A stretch of DNA of 63,229 nucleotides. Source: Myxococcales bacterium (GTDB taxonomy: Bacteria > Myxococcota > UBA796 > SXON01). The stretch covers positions 1-63,229 of the forward strand of contig SHYX01000029.1 of the NCBI GenBank assembly GCA_009692585.1, read 5' to 3'. The notes below the pieces were generated by a model that made no database searches, was not told the DNA's origin, and saw only the letters and a program-made list of their open reading frames with translations. A program made the translations under genes and the position numbers. Numbering within the stretch: position 1 is the stretch's first letter; every line of letters starts with the position of its first letter. Below, piece by piece: positions 39,131-48,791 of this stretch.

Positions 39131-39742
39131 TTACCGCGCGATCACGCCCACGGCCGCGAGGTGATCGAGAATCTGCATCGCGCACTCGTCCACCGAGCCG
39201 TCACCGGTCCGGATGACCAACTCCGGGGACAGCGGCTCCTCGTAGGGGGCGCTGATGCCCGTGAACTCCGGGATCTGCCCGGCGCGGGCCTTCTTGTAGA
39301 GCCCTTTGGGGTCGCGCTCCTCGCAGGTTTGCAGCGAGGCGTGCACGTAGGCCTCGAAGAAGGTGCCCGCCGGCGTGATCGCGCGGACGGCGTCGCGATC
39401 GGCGCGGTAGGGCGAGATGAACGCCGTCAGCGTGATGACACAGGAATCCGCGAAGAGCCTGGCCACCTCGCCGATGCGGCGGATGTTCTCGGTGCGATCG
39501 GCCGGGGAGAAGCCCAGGTCCTTGTTCAGCCCGAACCGGATGTTGTCGCCATCGAGCACGTAGCAGACGTGCCCCCGTTCCAAGAGCATCTGCTCGGCGC
39601 GGCGGGCGATGGTGCTCTTGCCGGACGCGCTGAGCCCGGTGAGCCACACCACCGCCCCCTTCTGGCCAACCGTCGCCTCGCGTTCTTCGGGGGTCACGAT
39701 GGCGCCATGCCAGGTGATGTTCTTGCTCGCGGGCTGGGCCAT
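39131..39742 (-). CDS. cysC: adenylyl-sulfate kinase
   Basis: 203 residues from ATG 39742; a longer TTG start is possible. The P-loop GLSASGKST and the motif [21 protein letters not shown] identify APS kinase, which phosphorylates adenosine 5'-phosphosulfate to PAPS. The lid and end region [20 protein letters not shown] is also typical. No sulfate-assimilation partner is adjacent. The PAPS may serve sulfotransferases. Confidence 0.93.
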   Translation of the reverse strand: MAQPASKNITWHGAIVTPEEREATVGQKGAVVWLTGLSASGKSTIARRAEQMLLERGHVCYVLDGDNIRFGLNKDLGFSPADRTENIRRIGEVARLFADSCVITLTAFISPYRADRDAVRAITPAGTFFEAYVHASLQTCEERDPKGLYKKARAGQIPEFTGISAPYEEPLSPELVIRTGDGSVDECAMQILDHLAAVGVIAR

Positions 39743-39819
39743 GGAAACTCCGGGGTGGCGCCTGCTACTGCATCGACGGGGGCTCCGCAAGGGCCGCCGC
39801 GGCGCGATACTCGCGCCGG

Positions 39820-41280
39820 GTGCGATGGTCAGTTTCCCATGCCGTCCATTGCGTGGTCGGCGCGGCGGTGTCCCTCACCGTCGGGCTCCGCGGCTTCGCG
39901 GCCGACGCGGCGGCGCTGTTCGACGGCGGCTCGCCGATGGCCGCGGTAGCCAGGGCCCTTGCTCGCAGCGTGGGTGAAACGCCGGCGCTGTTGATCCTCG
40001 CCGCCGTCGGCGGCGCGCTGTCCGGCGGCGGGCTCAGCGTTGCGCTCGGCGACCTCGGCGCGCAACGGCGATGGCTCCCGTTGGCGGCGCTCTTGACGCC
40101 GCCGCTCCTCACCGGCGCCGAACACGGCCTCCCCGCCTCCTGGTGCCTGGGCCTCGCCGCGGGGGCCCTGTCCGCCTGGCCGGGCTCGCCGCTGCGAGCG
40201 ACGGCCCTCACCGCCATCGTCGCCCTGCTCTCACCACCGGTCGCCGTCGGGTGCGCCGTGGCGGGGTTCGTGCTGCGGCCGGGAGTGGGGCCGCTGGTGC
40301 TCGCGGTGTGGTGCGCGACCCTCGGGGAAGGCGGCGCCATCGATATCAACGGGCTCGCCGCCCTGCGCGTCTGGCGCGGCGACACCGGCCTCGGCACCGG
40401 CGGGCTCCTGCTGCTCCCCGCCCTGTTGGCAATCGGGGGTCCGTGGCGGGTGCGGATCGCCGGTGTGCTGGCCGCCATCCTCGCGTTCGGGCCGCTCCTG
40501 CTCCCGGCTGGCGCGGCGGGCCGCGCCCTGCCCTTCCCCCTGCCGGCGCTCCCCTTCGCGCTCCTGGGCACCGAAACCGGCTGGATGGGCGCGGGCGTCG
40601 TGGCCGTGGCGGCGCTCGCCCTCGCCGCGGTGGCCGCGCCCCCCCGGCGCGCGGCGCTCTGGCTGTCGCTGGTCGCGGCCGAGGGCCTGGCGACCGTGGC
40701 GCGAGGGCCCTCGCCCCTGCCCAGCGCGATGCCCATTGCCATCAGCTCACTCGCCGAGCGCCAGGGGGTGATCCTCTACCTCCCCGTGGGGCTGGTGTCG
40801 GTGAGCGAGCCGGCGCGGGCCCCGTTGTGGCGGCATCAGGCGAAGGTGCACGGACGGCCCCTCTATGCCGATGCCCGCTCGGTCACCGAGGTCGATCCCA
40901 TCCTCGGCGAGCCCGGCGTGATCGCCCTGTCGTCCTTGCTCCACCCGCAGGCTGGCTGGCTCATCCCGCCGGTCGAGGGCGGGACGGTGCTCCGAGCGCT
41001 CGGCGTCACCGAGCTGGTCCTCGACCGCGCCGCGCTCGATCCCGGCGCGCTCGCCCGGCTCGACCCGGTGTTGGCGCGGTTGTACGGTCCCCCGCAGCGG
41101 GATGTGGCCGCGGGGATCGACCTGTGGCGCATCGACGCCGCCGGGGAGCGTACGCTCCCGACGCCGCCCCACCTGCGGCGGGAGGGCGACGACGGCACCG
41201 CCAGCTGGCTCACGGTGGAGGAGCTCTTGGCCAGCGGCCGGCAGCCCACCCCGCCGACCCCCATGGAGGAGGTGCCGTGA
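39820..41280 (+). CDS. polytopic membrane protein, possible paralogue of the 16425 gene
   Basis: 486 residues. About ten hydrophobic segments fill residues 5-310 (for example AAAVGGAL-like loops, [32 protein letters not shown]). The C-terminal 170 residues are soluble: [33 protein letters not shown]. The same arrangement of membrane domain plus a small soluble domain ending in a 'TE/TD-I-LVL' core appears in the gene at 16425, though identity is low by eye. Function unknown. A GT-C glycosyltransferase relative is possible. Confidence 0.55.
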   Translation: MRWSVSHAVHCVVGAAVSLTVGLRGFAADAAALFDGGSPMAAVARALARSVGETPALLILAAVGGALSGGGLSVALGDLGAQRRWLPLAALLTPPLLTGAEHGLPASWCLGLAAGALSAWPGSPLRATALTAIVALLSPPVAVGCAVAGFVLRPGVGPLVLAVWCATLGEGGAIDINGLAALRVWRGDTGLGTGGLLLLPALLAIGGPWRVRIAGVLAAILAFGPLLLPAGAAGRALPFPLPALPFALLGTETGWMGAGVVAVAALALAAVAAPPRRAALWLSLVAAEGLATVARGPSPLPSAMPIAISSLAERQGVILYLPVGLVSVSEPARAPLWRHQAKVHGRPLYADARSVTEVDPILGEPGVIALSSLLHPQAGWLIPPVEGGTVLRALGVTELVLDRAALDPGALARLDPVLARLYGPPQRDVAAGIDLWRIDAAGERTLPTPPHLRREGDDGTASWLTVEELLASGRQPTPPTPMEEVP

Positions 41281-41292
41281 TAGCCGCGCCGG

Positions 41293-42111
41293 ATGTCTGA
41301 CTCCGACGTTCGCCTCGCCCGCATCGACGCCGCCGCCGCCGCCCTCCGCACCGCGTTCGGCGACCCTGTGGACGTGGTGATCGTGCTCGGCAGCGGCCTC
41401 GGCGACGTTGCCCAGCGCGTCGCGGAGGCGACCGTGCTCGACTACACCACGCTCGGCCTGCCCAGTAGCGGCGTGAGCGGGCACGCCGGCCGGGCGGTCC
41501 ACGGCCGGCTCGGCGGGCGGCGGGTGCTGCTGCTGCAAGGGCGGGCGCACGTCTACGAGGGCCACCCCCTCGACACCGTGGTGCTGGCGGTGCGGGCCTG
41601 CGCGCGGTGGGGGGTCAAGGGCCTCATCCTCACCAGCGCGGTCGGCGGGGTCGACCCGACCCTGCTCCCGGGCAGCATCACCCTGGTATCCGACCACATC
41701 AACCTGTCCGGCGCCAACCCACTCCAAGGTCCCAACCTCGACGCGATCGGGATTCGTTTTCCCGATCTCACCCACCTGTACTCCCCTCGCTTGCGCGGCA
41801 TCGCACAGGCGGCCAGCCCCACGCCCCTGCCAGAGGGCGTCTACGCCTGCATGCGTGGGCCGTCGTACGAGACGCCGGCCGAGATCCGCATGCTCGCGGC
41901 CCTGGGCGCGAACGTGGTGGGGATGAGCATGGTGCACGAGTCGATCGCGGCCCGGCACGCGGGCCTCGAGGTGATCGGCTTCGCCGTGGTGTCGAACGCG
42001 GCCGCCGGGCTGTCGGCCGCAGAGCTGACGCACGTCGAGGTCACCGAGGCCAGCCGACAGGCGACCGGGCGGCTCAGCGCCCTCTTGGCCCGTGTCGTGG
42101 AGCAGTGGTGA
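41293..42111 (+). CDS. punA: purine nucleoside phosphorylase (trimeric)
   Basis: 272 residues. VIVLGSGLGDVAQRV, QGRAHVYEGHPLDTV, ILTSAVGGVDPTLLPG, YACMRGPSYETPAEIRML and VGMSMVHESIAARH are the inosine-guanosine (trimeric, class II) PNP motifs; the last contains the phosphate/purine-site elements. It splits purine nucleosides with phosphate to base plus ribose 1-phosphate. The cytidine deaminase gene overlaps its stop (GTGA at 42108), giving a salvage operon. Confidence 0.93.
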   Translation: MSDSDVRLARIDAAAAALRTAFGDPVDVVIVLGSGLGDVAQRVAEATVLDYTTLGLPSSGVSGHAGRAVHGRLGGRRVLLLQGRAHVYEGHPLDTVVLAVRACARWGVKGLILTSAVGGVDPTLLPGSITLVSDHINLSGANPLQGPNLDAIGIRFPDLTHLYSPRLRGIAQAASPTPLPEGVYACMRGPSYETPAEIRMLAALGANVVGMSMVHESIAARHAGLEVIGFAVVSNAAAGLSAAELTHVEVTEASRQATGRLSALLARVVEQW

Positions 42112-42503
42112 CCGACGCGGAGCTGGTGGCGCACGCAGCGGCGGTCCGGGGACACGCCTACGCGCCGTACAGCGGCTTCAAGGTCGGCGCCGCGCTCATC
42201 GCCGGGTCGGGAGCGGTCTACGTGGGCTGCAACGTGGAGAACGCCAGCTACCCGCTCTGTGTGTGCGCCGAGCGCACCGCGATCGGCACGGCCGTGGCGG
42301 CGGGCGAGACCCGGATCGTGCGCATCGCGGTGGTCACCGACACCGAACCGCCGGCCAGCCCCTGCGGCGGGTGCCGGCAGGTCATCTGGGAGTTCGGCCC
42401 CGACGCCGAGGTGATCGTGGCGTCGGTGAGCGGGCTCGCGCAGGTCACCTCGATCCGCGCCCTGCTGCCCGCCGGCTTCGACGGGAGCGCGCTGCGGCGC
42501 TGA
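42108..42503 (+). CDS. cdd: cytidine deaminase
   Basis: 131 residues from GTG 42108, overlapping the punA stop. YAPYSGFKVGAALIA and NVENASYPLCVCAERTAIG contain the zinc-site C-A-E (Glu is the proton shuttle). PCGGCRQVIWEFG supplies two more Cys ligands. This is the small homotetrameric cytidine deaminase, turning cytidine to uridine. It works with the uracil and hypoxanthine phosphoribosyltransferases encoded nearby. Confidence 0.95.
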   Translation: MTDAELVAHAAAVRGHAYAPYSGFKVGAALIAGSGAVYVGCNVENASYPLCVCAERTAIGTAVAAGETRIVRIAVVTDTEPPASPCGGCRQVIWEFGPDAEVIVASVSGLAQVTSIRALLPAGFDGSALRR

Positions 42504-42521
42504 GCCCGTGCCCCCGGACCG

Positions 42522-43817
42522 TCAGGGTGCCAGGTCCGCCGCGGGTGCCGCGGGCTCGCCGGTCTCTTCCGCCGGTTCGGCGTTGCCACCGCCGCGACCG
42601 CCACGACGGCGACGGCGACGCGCAAGGGCGTCCCCTTCTCCCACCGGTTCGACCGGGGCTGCGGCGCCGAGCACCCGCGCGATGATCTCCAACCAGGCCG
42701 TGCCGTACATCGCTGCCTGCCAGCGACGCACGTCGGGGACGGCCGCCAGTTCGTCGAGTGTCTTTGGTGCCACACGCACCAGTTCCTTGAGCACCCCGTT
42801 CGAGACCACCGCGATCGGCGGGAGCCCACTTTCCGAGACCTGGGCGTTGCGCCAGTCCTTGAGCGCACCCATCAGGCGTTCGGCACGCGGGCCGCGAAGG
42901 CCGGGTTCGCGCTTGGCGGCCTGGGGCGCCGCCGGGAGCGGGCCCTCTTGGCCCAGACCCTCCGCCACCGCGGCGACGAGGGCCTCGCCGTATCGACGAA
43001 CGAATGGAGCGTTCCGACGAAACAAACCGGTGAGCGCGTCGAGGGAGTCCGGGCGCCGGTAGGCGATCTCGAGCATGATCTCGTCCGGAAGCACCTTGAA
43101 CGCCGGGCGATCCTGGGCCTCCGCCTCGCGCTCGCGGAGACGGTACACCGCGCGCAGCACGCGGAGCCCGTCGTGGTCCAGCTCGCGACAGCCCTTGACG
43201 CGGTAGAAGTCGGCGGGATCGCTGCGCGGACGCAGCCATTCCCGAGCCTGCAACGCGAGGCACTCCTCGGCAACGTGCTCGAGCCGCCCGGCGCGGGTCA
43301 GACGGAGTTCGAAGAGGTCGCGCAGAGCCGGAAGCCAGTGGCTGTCGCCCCGTGCGTAGTCCAGATGTTCGTCGAGGAGGGGGCGCGCCGCCCAGTCGTG
43401 GCGCTGCCACTTCTTGTCGATGGTCCAGCCCCACCAGTTCTTGATGAGGTCGGCGAGCCCGAACCGGGGAAACCCCAGGAACTGGGCAGCGATCATGGTG
43501 TCGAAGATGCCGTGGAACTCGAACTTGAAGTCCCGCTTGAGGCAGACCACATCGTAGTCCGCTCCGTGAAACACCTTGATGATGGCCGGATTGGCCATGA
43601 TCGGTGCCAGCGGCGACAGGTCCGGGACACGCAAGGGGTCGATCACGAAGTCGGTGTGGAGGTCGCTGATCTGGATCAGGCAGACCTTCTCGCGAAAGTG
43701 ATGGAAACTGTCCGACTCGGTGTCCACGCCGATGACGCGGGCGAGGGAGAGCTGAGCGGCACATTCGGCGAGCGCGTGGGGCGTCTCTACCAGGACAAGG
43801 GGGGTCGCACCAAACAT
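42522..43817 (-). CDS. rnd: ribonuclease D
   Basis: 431 residues from ATG 43817; an upstream in-frame ATG at 43877 would lie inside ridA. The DEDDy exonuclease motifs are VDTESD (Asp32, Glu34), HGADYD (Asp89) and YARGDSHWL (Tyr154, Asp158). An HRDC domain follows at about 205-285, then a second one near 340-400, and a basic tail (RRRRRRGGRGGG). It trims 3' ends of tRNA and other stable RNA. It lies 11 bases after ridA in the same direction. Confidence 0.92.
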   Translation of the reverse strand: MFGATPLVLVETPHALAECAAQLSLARVIGVDTESDSFHHFREKVCLIQISDLHTDFVIDPLRVPDLSPLAPIMANPAIIKVFHGADYDVVCLKRDFKFEFHGIFDTMIAAQFLGFPRFGLADLIKNWWGWTIDKKWQRHDWAARPLLDEHLDYARGDSHWLPALRDLFELRLTRAGRLEHVAEECLALQAREWLRPRSDPADFYRVKGCRELDHDGLRVLRAVYRLREREAEAQDRPAFKVLPDEIMLEIAYRRPDSLDALTGLFRRNAPFVRRYGEALVAAVAEGLGQEGPLPAAPQAAKREPGLRGPRAERLMGALKDWRNAQVSESGLPPIAVVSNGVLKELVRVAPKTLDELAAVPDVRRWQAAMYGTAWLEIIARVLGAAAPVEPVGEGDALARRRRRRGGRGGGNAEPAEETGEPAAPAADLAP

Positions 43818-43828
43818 CGGGCCGGGGA

Positions 43829-44233
43829 CTAACGCGGTCCCACCGATGGGGGGGGCGGGCTGACCACTGCCACACAATCGATCTCCACCCGCACCTCCTT
43901 GGGCAGCCCGGCGACAGCGACAGTGGCGCGGGCCGGGCGGGCGGAGCCGAAAAAGGCCGCATACTCGGTGTTCATCGCGGCGAAGTCGGCCATGTCCCGC
44001 AGGTATACGGTGGTGCGAAGCACATGGTGTCGCTCACTGCCCGCCGCCAGCAGCACCGCGTCGAGATTGGCGAGCACCCGTCGTGTCTGTTCGGCGACGC
44101 CACCCTCTACGACCGCGCCAGTAGCGGGGTCCAAGGCGATCTGGCCGCTGCACCAGCAGAGTCCACCGTGCACCATCGCCTGACTGTACGGGCCGATGGC
44201 GGCGGGGGCCAGGGTGGTGGAGATGGGGGTCAT
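43829..44233 (-). CDS. ridA: RidA family enamine/imine deaminase
   Basis: 134 residues. GPYSQAMVHGGLCWCSGQIA, TVYLRDMADFAAMN and the catalytic Arg102 in ARPARATVAVAGLPKEVRVE are the RidA signature. It hydrolyses reactive 2-aminoacrylate made by PLP enzymes. Located between hpt and rnd, 9 bases after hpt. Confidence 0.95.
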   Translation of the reverse strand: MTPISTTLAPAAIGPYSQAMVHGGLCWCSGQIALDPATGAVVEGGVAEQTRRVLANLDAVLLAAGSERHHVLRTTVYLRDMADFAAMNTEYAAFFGSARPARATVAVAGLPKEVRVEIDCVAVVSPPPPSVGPR

Positions 44234-44242
44234 CGATTCTCC

Positions 44243-44764
44243 TCAGGGCTGGTAGACGGCGACGTAGGGCAGGTTGCGGTAGAGCTCGCCAAGATCCAGC
44301 CCGTAGCCGACCACGAACTCGTCGGGGATGGTGAAGCCGACGTAATCGACCTGGACGTCGGTCTCACGGTTCCCCGGCTTGTCGAGGAGACAGGCGACCT
44401 TGAGCGAGCGTGGCCCACGCACCGCGAGGGTTCGCAGGAGGTAGTCCATGGTCAGCCCGGTATCGACGATGTCCTCGACGATGACGCAAGCCTGCCCTTC
44501 GATCGACGCACGCAGATCCTGGGTGATCTGCACCGCACCGCTCGACGAGGTGCCCCCGTGGTAGCTCGCGACCCCGAGAAACTCCAGACGCACATCACCC
44601 GGAATGGCGCGCGCGAGATCCGCGAGGAACAGCACGCTCCCCTTGAGCACGGCGATGAGCGTGATCGTCTGATCCGGGTGCTCGGCGCGAAGCTGCAGGC
44701 CCAGTTCGAGGACGCGAGAGGCGATTTGTTCGGCGGGGAAGAGGACCGTGAGGTTGGCTGACAT
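44243..44764 (-). CDS. hpt: hypoxanthine phosphoribosyltransferase
   Basis: 173 residues from ATG 44764. The PRPP-binding motif is VIVEDIVDTGLTMDYLL, with LIAVLKGSVLFLADL and VGFTIPDEFVVGYGLD typical of Hpt. It salvages hypoxanthine or guanine to nucleotides. Its start is one base from the upp stop, so it is coupled to uracil salvage. Confidence 0.95.
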   Translation of the reverse strand: MSANLTVLFPAEQIASRVLELGLQLRAEHPDQTITLIAVLKGSVLFLADLARAIPGDVRLEFLGVASYHGGTSSSGAVQITQDLRASIEGQACVIVEDIVDTGLTMDYLLRTLAVRGPRSLKVACLLDKPGNRETDVQVDYVGFTIPDEFVVGYGLDLGELYRNLPYVAVYQP

Positions 44765-44765
44765 G

Positions 44766-45593
44766 TCACACCCAGGAGTTGTTGAGCACTTCGCCCAGGC
44801 CGCCGGCGCCGGGCACGATGTATTGATGATCGTCGAGTCCGCTCTCCTCGGCACGCAGCGCACCGGAGGGCACCGCGAGCGCGGCGGGGCTGGAGCGCCC
44901 GCGGTCCAGACGCACGGCGTGAACCCGCACGTCCGGATGGCGGGCGTGCACGTTCTTCACATACTCGGGCGTCACGATCAGATGCACGAACACCACGCGG
45001 GAGGGCCGCCCGTACCCGGCACGCAGGTAGTGATCGAGCACCTCGCAGAGGGATCCGCCGGTCGCCCCCATCGGGTCGGGGATGACCAGCACCGCCCCCT
45101 CGATGGTCCCTCCGATCTTCGCGCCGCTGACCGCACTGCCGGTCACCGCGCCGGCCACATCGGTCACCCGGCTCACGAACAGGTGGTCCTGCCGCACCCC
45201 GGCCGGCTCCAGCAGTTCATTGAATCGATCGTAGAAGATCTGGGAGGGGAGGATGCCGGCGCGCGCGACATCCACCACCACGACCCGCTGCGCCGGCGAA
45301 ATCACCACCCCCTCGTACGCCTGGTCCGGATACTTCGCGGTCATCCGGGTCGGGACACGCGCGATGATCGTGGGCAGCTCGATGCTGGCGACCTTGGTGA
45401 ACAGGTAGTCGAACAGTCGGGTGGCCAGGCGTCCGACCTCGGGCTGGTGGGCGTCGCCGTGGCCGAGCCGGGCCAGGAGCGTGAGCGGCCAGGGCTCGCC
45501 GTGCAGGACGAGATTGTTCCCCCACTCGTGCGCGGTGCCGACAAGGGGACGCAGGGGAGTCTGCCAGGTACAATCAGGCATCATCGCCTCCAA
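44766..45593 (-). CDS. upp: uracil phosphoribosyltransferase
   Basis: 275 residues, longer than most Upp (about 210), through an N-terminal extension (MEAMMPDCTWQTPL ...). PRPP-site motif AVLVIPDPMGATGGSLCEVL and the uracil-site end HQYIVPGAGGLGEVLNNSW are present. It makes UMP from uracil. ATG 45584 and 45581 are alternative starts; all lie within the end of the upstream lipoprotein gene, which ends at 45574. Confidence 0.9.
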   Translation of the reverse strand: MEAMMPDCTWQTPLRPLVGTAHEWGNNLVLHGEPWPLTLLARLGHGDAHQPEVGRLATRLFDYLFTKVASIELPTIIARVPTRMTAKYPDQAYEGVVISPAQRVVVVDVARAGILPSQIFYDRFNELLEPAGVRQDHLFVSRVTDVAGAVTGSAVSGAKIGGTIEGAVLVIPDPMGATGGSLCEVLDHYLRAGYGRPSRVVFVHLIVTPEYVKNVHARHPDVRVHAVRLDRGRSSPAALAVPSGALRAEESGLDDHQYIVPGAGGLGEVLNNSWV

Positions 45594-47466
45594 GTAGCGG
45601 CGCGAATAGCGCCAGGGTGTCGAAGAGGAGGGGCAGCGTGCCCCCGACGTAAAGCTGGGCGAGCCACGGGACCGGTCCCGGGTTGGTGAGCTCGGTCGCG
45701 GTGAACGCGGTGCGCAACGCGTCGTTCTCCAAGACTTCGGCCAACGGACGTACCACCTGCTCGTCCTCGAGGATGCCGGCGGTCGTCGTGAGCAAGCTGA
45801 GGCTTGGGTCCGCGTCGACGAGGTCCCGCAATCGCGTCAGGAGCTGACTCGTAGCGGTGTCCGCCCGGTTGAGGAGCCGCTCGGAGTTGGCCACGGCCTC
45901 CCAGGTGCTGTCCCGCTCCACCACCGTCGCGACCAACGGCTGGAGCCGTTCCCAGGTCTCCGCGCTGCCAAGCGCCAACACCAGGCCGCAGACGACGTCG
46001 ATGTCCACCGGACGCACGGCGGCGGGGAAGGCGGCGGTGGCCTGACGCAGGTCCGGGTCCAGCAACCCGGGAATCACGCCGAGGAGGGCGCGGCTGGCCG
46101 AGGTCCCCGCCACGTCGTAGACGAGCTCCTCCATCGGATCGACGAGGCGGTGTTCGTGGAGCGCCGAGGCGCTGTCGGCCACCGCGGGGATGTGCTCGTC
46201 CGTCGCGGCCAACAGCCCGAGGAGGGAGCGGAGCAGGTCCTCGGCCGACGGGTCACTCAGTCGATCGAGCGACTCCAGGTCCTCGACCAGCTCGGCGTCG
46301 ATCACCGGACACGCCCCCGTGTCGGCCAGGAGGTCGAGGATCGCGGTGGTGAGCGGGTACCCGAGGGCGTCGCTCAGCACGTCGAGGCCGCCGGAGGCCG
46401 TGTCCGGATCGATCGTGGCCAACGACTCGAGGATCGCCACCGCGAGGTTGCCGAGGTCGACGTGGAGCTCGGTCACCAGCAGGTCGACCGTGCACTCCAC
46501 GGGGCGGTTGGTGTCGTGCAGCAGACGCACCAGGCCCACCAGCGCGCTGTCTTCTTCGTCATCGAGGTGCCCGCCCCGGCGATCCACCCCCGCGAGGTAG
46601 GCCAGCCCCGCGTCCAGGCGCGCCCAGCGACCCGCCTGCTCCTCGTCCTCCACCCACGCCGCGAGCGCATCCCGGGTGTGGTCGTCCGACAGGATGGGCG
46701 CCGCGGCGGCCACCAGATCGACCAGTGCGTCCCCGCCGGTCAGGGCGGCCATGCCGTCGCGGAGAGAGTTCCCGCTCGCCCCAGGATCCCTGTCGTTGGC
46801 GCTGTCCGCGGTCTGATCGATGAGGGTGGCCATGATCGCCGGCCACCCCTCCGCAAGCGCACCAAGGGCGGGGTCGGGGGCCTCCGGCAACAGCGCCAGC
46901 GTCCAGACCCATCGCGGGGCGTCGGTGGACCGCAACGCCGCGGCCACCGGGACCAGCGGGTCCAGATCACGATCGAGCGTGACGCCGGCGAGCGCCGATC
47001 CGGTGTCGAGCGCCGGCCACAACACCCCCGATGACAACGACACCGCGCTGTTGATGGACACGCCCACCCCCAGCTCGGGAACCGCCACGGCATAGGCGAC
47101 CTCGAGGAACAACCGCGCCGCGCCGAGCGCCGCGGTGGGATCTTCGACCACGAAGACCGCCGACCGCACCAGGGCGGACAGCGAAAATCCTCCGTGAGCC
47201 GCCAACGCCGAGAGTGCGGCAACTGCCGCCCCCCCGACGGTCCCCGACCGGGTGGGACTGTCCAGCGCGGCGTCGATCCGCGCCAGGGGCTCCACGGTGC
47301 CCTGGCGATTCAGGCAGGCGAAGGCCGCGTGCAGCTCGGCGTTGTCCGCCGTGTCCACGCCGTCGGAAAAGTCGAACTCGTGGCAGGGCCCGCCCGCCAC
47401 CAGGGCGTCCCCCCATCGCGGCCGGGAGTCAGCGGGGACACAGGCCCAGAGGAGGAAGAGCAACAC
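45574..47466 (-). CDS. large helical lipoprotein of unknown function
   Basis: 630 residues. The start MLLFLLWACVPADSRP is a lipoprotein signal with lipobox L-L-W-A-C (Cys9). The rest is acidic, almost wholly helical and made of repeated 30-40-residue units (for example DLGNLAVAILESLATIDPDT and EDLLRSLLGLLAATDEHIPA), like HEAT-type solenoids. No enzymatic motif. It is 3 bases from the outer-membrane-type gene at 47470, and its end overlaps upp. Probably an envelope scaffold. Confidence 0.6.
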   Translation of the reverse strand: MLLFLLWACVPADSRPRWGDALVAGGPCHEFDFSDGVDTADNAELHAAFACLNRQGTVEPLARIDAALDSPTRSGTVGGAAVAALSALAAHGGFSLSALVRSAVFVVEDPTAALGAARLFLEVAYAVAVPELGVGVSINSAVSLSSGVLWPALDTGSALAGVTLDRDLDPLVPVAAALRSTDAPRWVWTLALLPEAPDPALGALAEGWPAIMATLIDQTADSANDRDPGASGNSLRDGMAALTGGDALVDLVAAAAPILSDDHTRDALAAWVEDEEQAGRWARLDAGLAYLAGVDRRGGHLDDEEDSALVGLVRLLHDTNRPVECTVDLLVTELHVDLGNLAVAILESLATIDPDTASGGLDVLSDALGYPLTTAILDLLADTGACPVIDAELVEDLESLDRLSDPSAEDLLRSLLGLLAATDEHIPAVADSASALHEHRLVDPMEELVYDVAGTSASRALLGVIPGLLDPDLRQATAAFPAAVRPVDIDVVCGLVLALGSAETWERLQPLVATVVERDSTWEAVANSERLLNRADTATSQLLTRLRDLVDADPSLSLLTTTAGILEDEQVVRPLAEVLENDALRTAFTATELTNPGPVPWLAQLYVGGTLPLLFDTLALFAPLLGGDDA

Positions 47467-47469
47467 CGC

Positions 47470-48042
47470 TCAGTCGAAGAGGTACCGAAGCCCGGCGGTC
47501 ACCTCGGCCGACGGGAACAGGCGCTTCCGGTACCGGATGCCCCCCACCGCCTCGGCATGCGCCTGCATGCGGCGCACGAAGGTGTAGGTGAAGCCCACCC
47601 CGGCGTTGGCCCGGAAGAACTCCGTCTGGTCGCTGGTCATGATCGCCGACCCGAGAATGCCGATGACGCAGAGCTGGAAGGCCTGGGCATCGCCCAACAC
47701 CCCGAACTGGATCCCCGCGTCCACCACCCCCAGGCTCCGCCATTCTTCGGTGCGCAGATTGAAGGTGTACTTCTCGGCGTCCGGGGGCGCCTGCACCGGG
47801 CTGTCGCCCATGTAGTACACCCGCAAGAACGCGTTGATCTTGTAGTCCTTGTCGCCAAGGACCAACTCCAGCCCGCCGCCCGCGTCCGGGTTCAGCTGGT
47901 CGATCGGGTCCTGCTGCTGGGACTCGCCAATCGAGTTCTCGGCGTAGTAGTAGACGCGATCGCCGTGCATGCCGCCGCGGCCGATGAGACCCACCCCGCC
48001 GGCGAGGGCAGGAGCGGCGAGAAGTGCGAGAGCAGAGAGCAT
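47470..48042 (-). CDS. secreted beta-rich protein, outer-membrane type
   Basis: 190 residues from ATG 48042. The signal peptide MLSALALLAAPALAGG is followed by a beta-rich body with many aromatic and Gly residues (RVYYYAENSIGE, INAFLRVYYMGDSP, AGVGFTYTFVRRMQAHAEAV) and the end GLRYLFD. This is typical of a small beta barrel, though the last residue is Asp after Phe. It is 3 bases upstream of the helical lipoprotein, with which it probably works. Confidence 0.65.
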   Translation of the reverse strand: MLSALALLAAPALAGGVGLIGRGGMHGDRVYYYAENSIGESQQQDPIDQLNPDAGGGLELVLGDKDYKINAFLRVYYMGDSPVQAPPDAEKYTFNLRTEEWRSLGVVDAGIQFGVLGDAQAFQLCVIGILGSAIMTSDQTEFFRANAGVGFTYTFVRRMQAHAEAVGGIRYRKRLFPSAEVTAGLRYLFD

Positions 48043-48465
48043 TTGGGGGGGTGCTCCGGGGGCAAGAGGGGCACCCTTCCTACTCTTGCGGCGCGCGCGC
48101 GGCAACCCGAAGGCGGGCCGGCTCCGAGACGTTGCCGGCCACCCCCGACCATCCGATGTAGTCTGCAATACAGGATTAACGATCCCGCGGAGTCGACCGC
48201 GCGCCATCACCGTCAAGAGCTGTGCCGCTGTGAGGCCCATCTCATCGAGCTTTTGTGGAATATGTATTCCTAAGATACTGATATCATTCATTGTTGCGAT
48301 TTTGTATTTTCGACTTCCGCACCACGCACCCTCAATCTATTCGTCCGCAGGCTCCTGATCGGGGTGGCCGCCCAGTTGCCCTGGCGAGCGGCTTTTGCTA
48401 TTGATGGCGGGTCGGAGCGAGCTGCCTGCCGCCGACATCCCGCAATCCAATCTCCGGAGTCTCCC
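48043..48465. other. 423-base non-coding region with a low-GC island
   Basis: Between the divergent beta-rich gene and the HU gene. About 48170-48330 is much richer in A and T than the rest of the window, so it may hold promoters or a foreign insertion. The minus frame stays open through it and could extend the beta-rich protein upstream to 48291, but that peptide (MNDISILGIHIPQKLDEMGL ...) has no signal and no recognised family. Confidence 0.5.
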
Positions 48466-48759
48466 ATGAACAAGAAAGAACTGATCGCCAAGCTCGCCAA
48501 GTCCACGGGCCTGTCCCAGGCCAAGGCCGGCGACGTCCTCAACGCCCTCTTCAACGCCGACTCCGGCAAGGGCATCATCGCCATCGAGCTCGACGCCGGG
48601 CACAAGGTCACCATCCCCGGGTTCGGGACCTTCGGCAGCAAGAAGCGCCCGGCGCGCACCGGCACCAACCCCGCCAACGGCAAGAAGATCAACATCGGCG
48701 CGCGCACCTACGCGTTCTTCAAGCCCGGTAAGACCCTCCGCGAGCGCGTCTCCAAGTAA
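48466..48759 (+). CDS. HU-family DNA-binding protein
   Basis: 97 residues from ATG 48466. MNKKELIAKLAKSTGLSQAK, VTIPGFGTFGSKKRPARTG, NPANGKKINIGARTYAFFKP and the basic arm are diagnostic for HU/IHF. It bends DNA and packs the chromosome. The 5' region is A/T-rich and the 3' end has a strong terminator at 48792, so it is a single-gene unit and probably well expressed. Confidence 0.93.
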   Translation: MNKKELIAKLAKSTGLSQAKAGDVLNALFNADSGKGIIAIELDAGHKVTIPGFGTFGSKKRPARTGTNPANGKKINIGARTYAFFKPGKTLRERVSK

Positions 48760-48791
48760 GCGCCGAGGGCGCCGTCGCCCTGGCTACTCAG

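Noticed and set aside
43818..43877. Longer start of ribonuclease D
   Set aside because: Lies inside ridA and is not conserved in style; ATG 43817 gives a normal DEDD start.
48043..48291. N-terminal extension of the beta-rich secreted protein
   Set aside because: Would bury the signal peptide of the ATG 48042 start; kept only as an A/T-rich curiosity.
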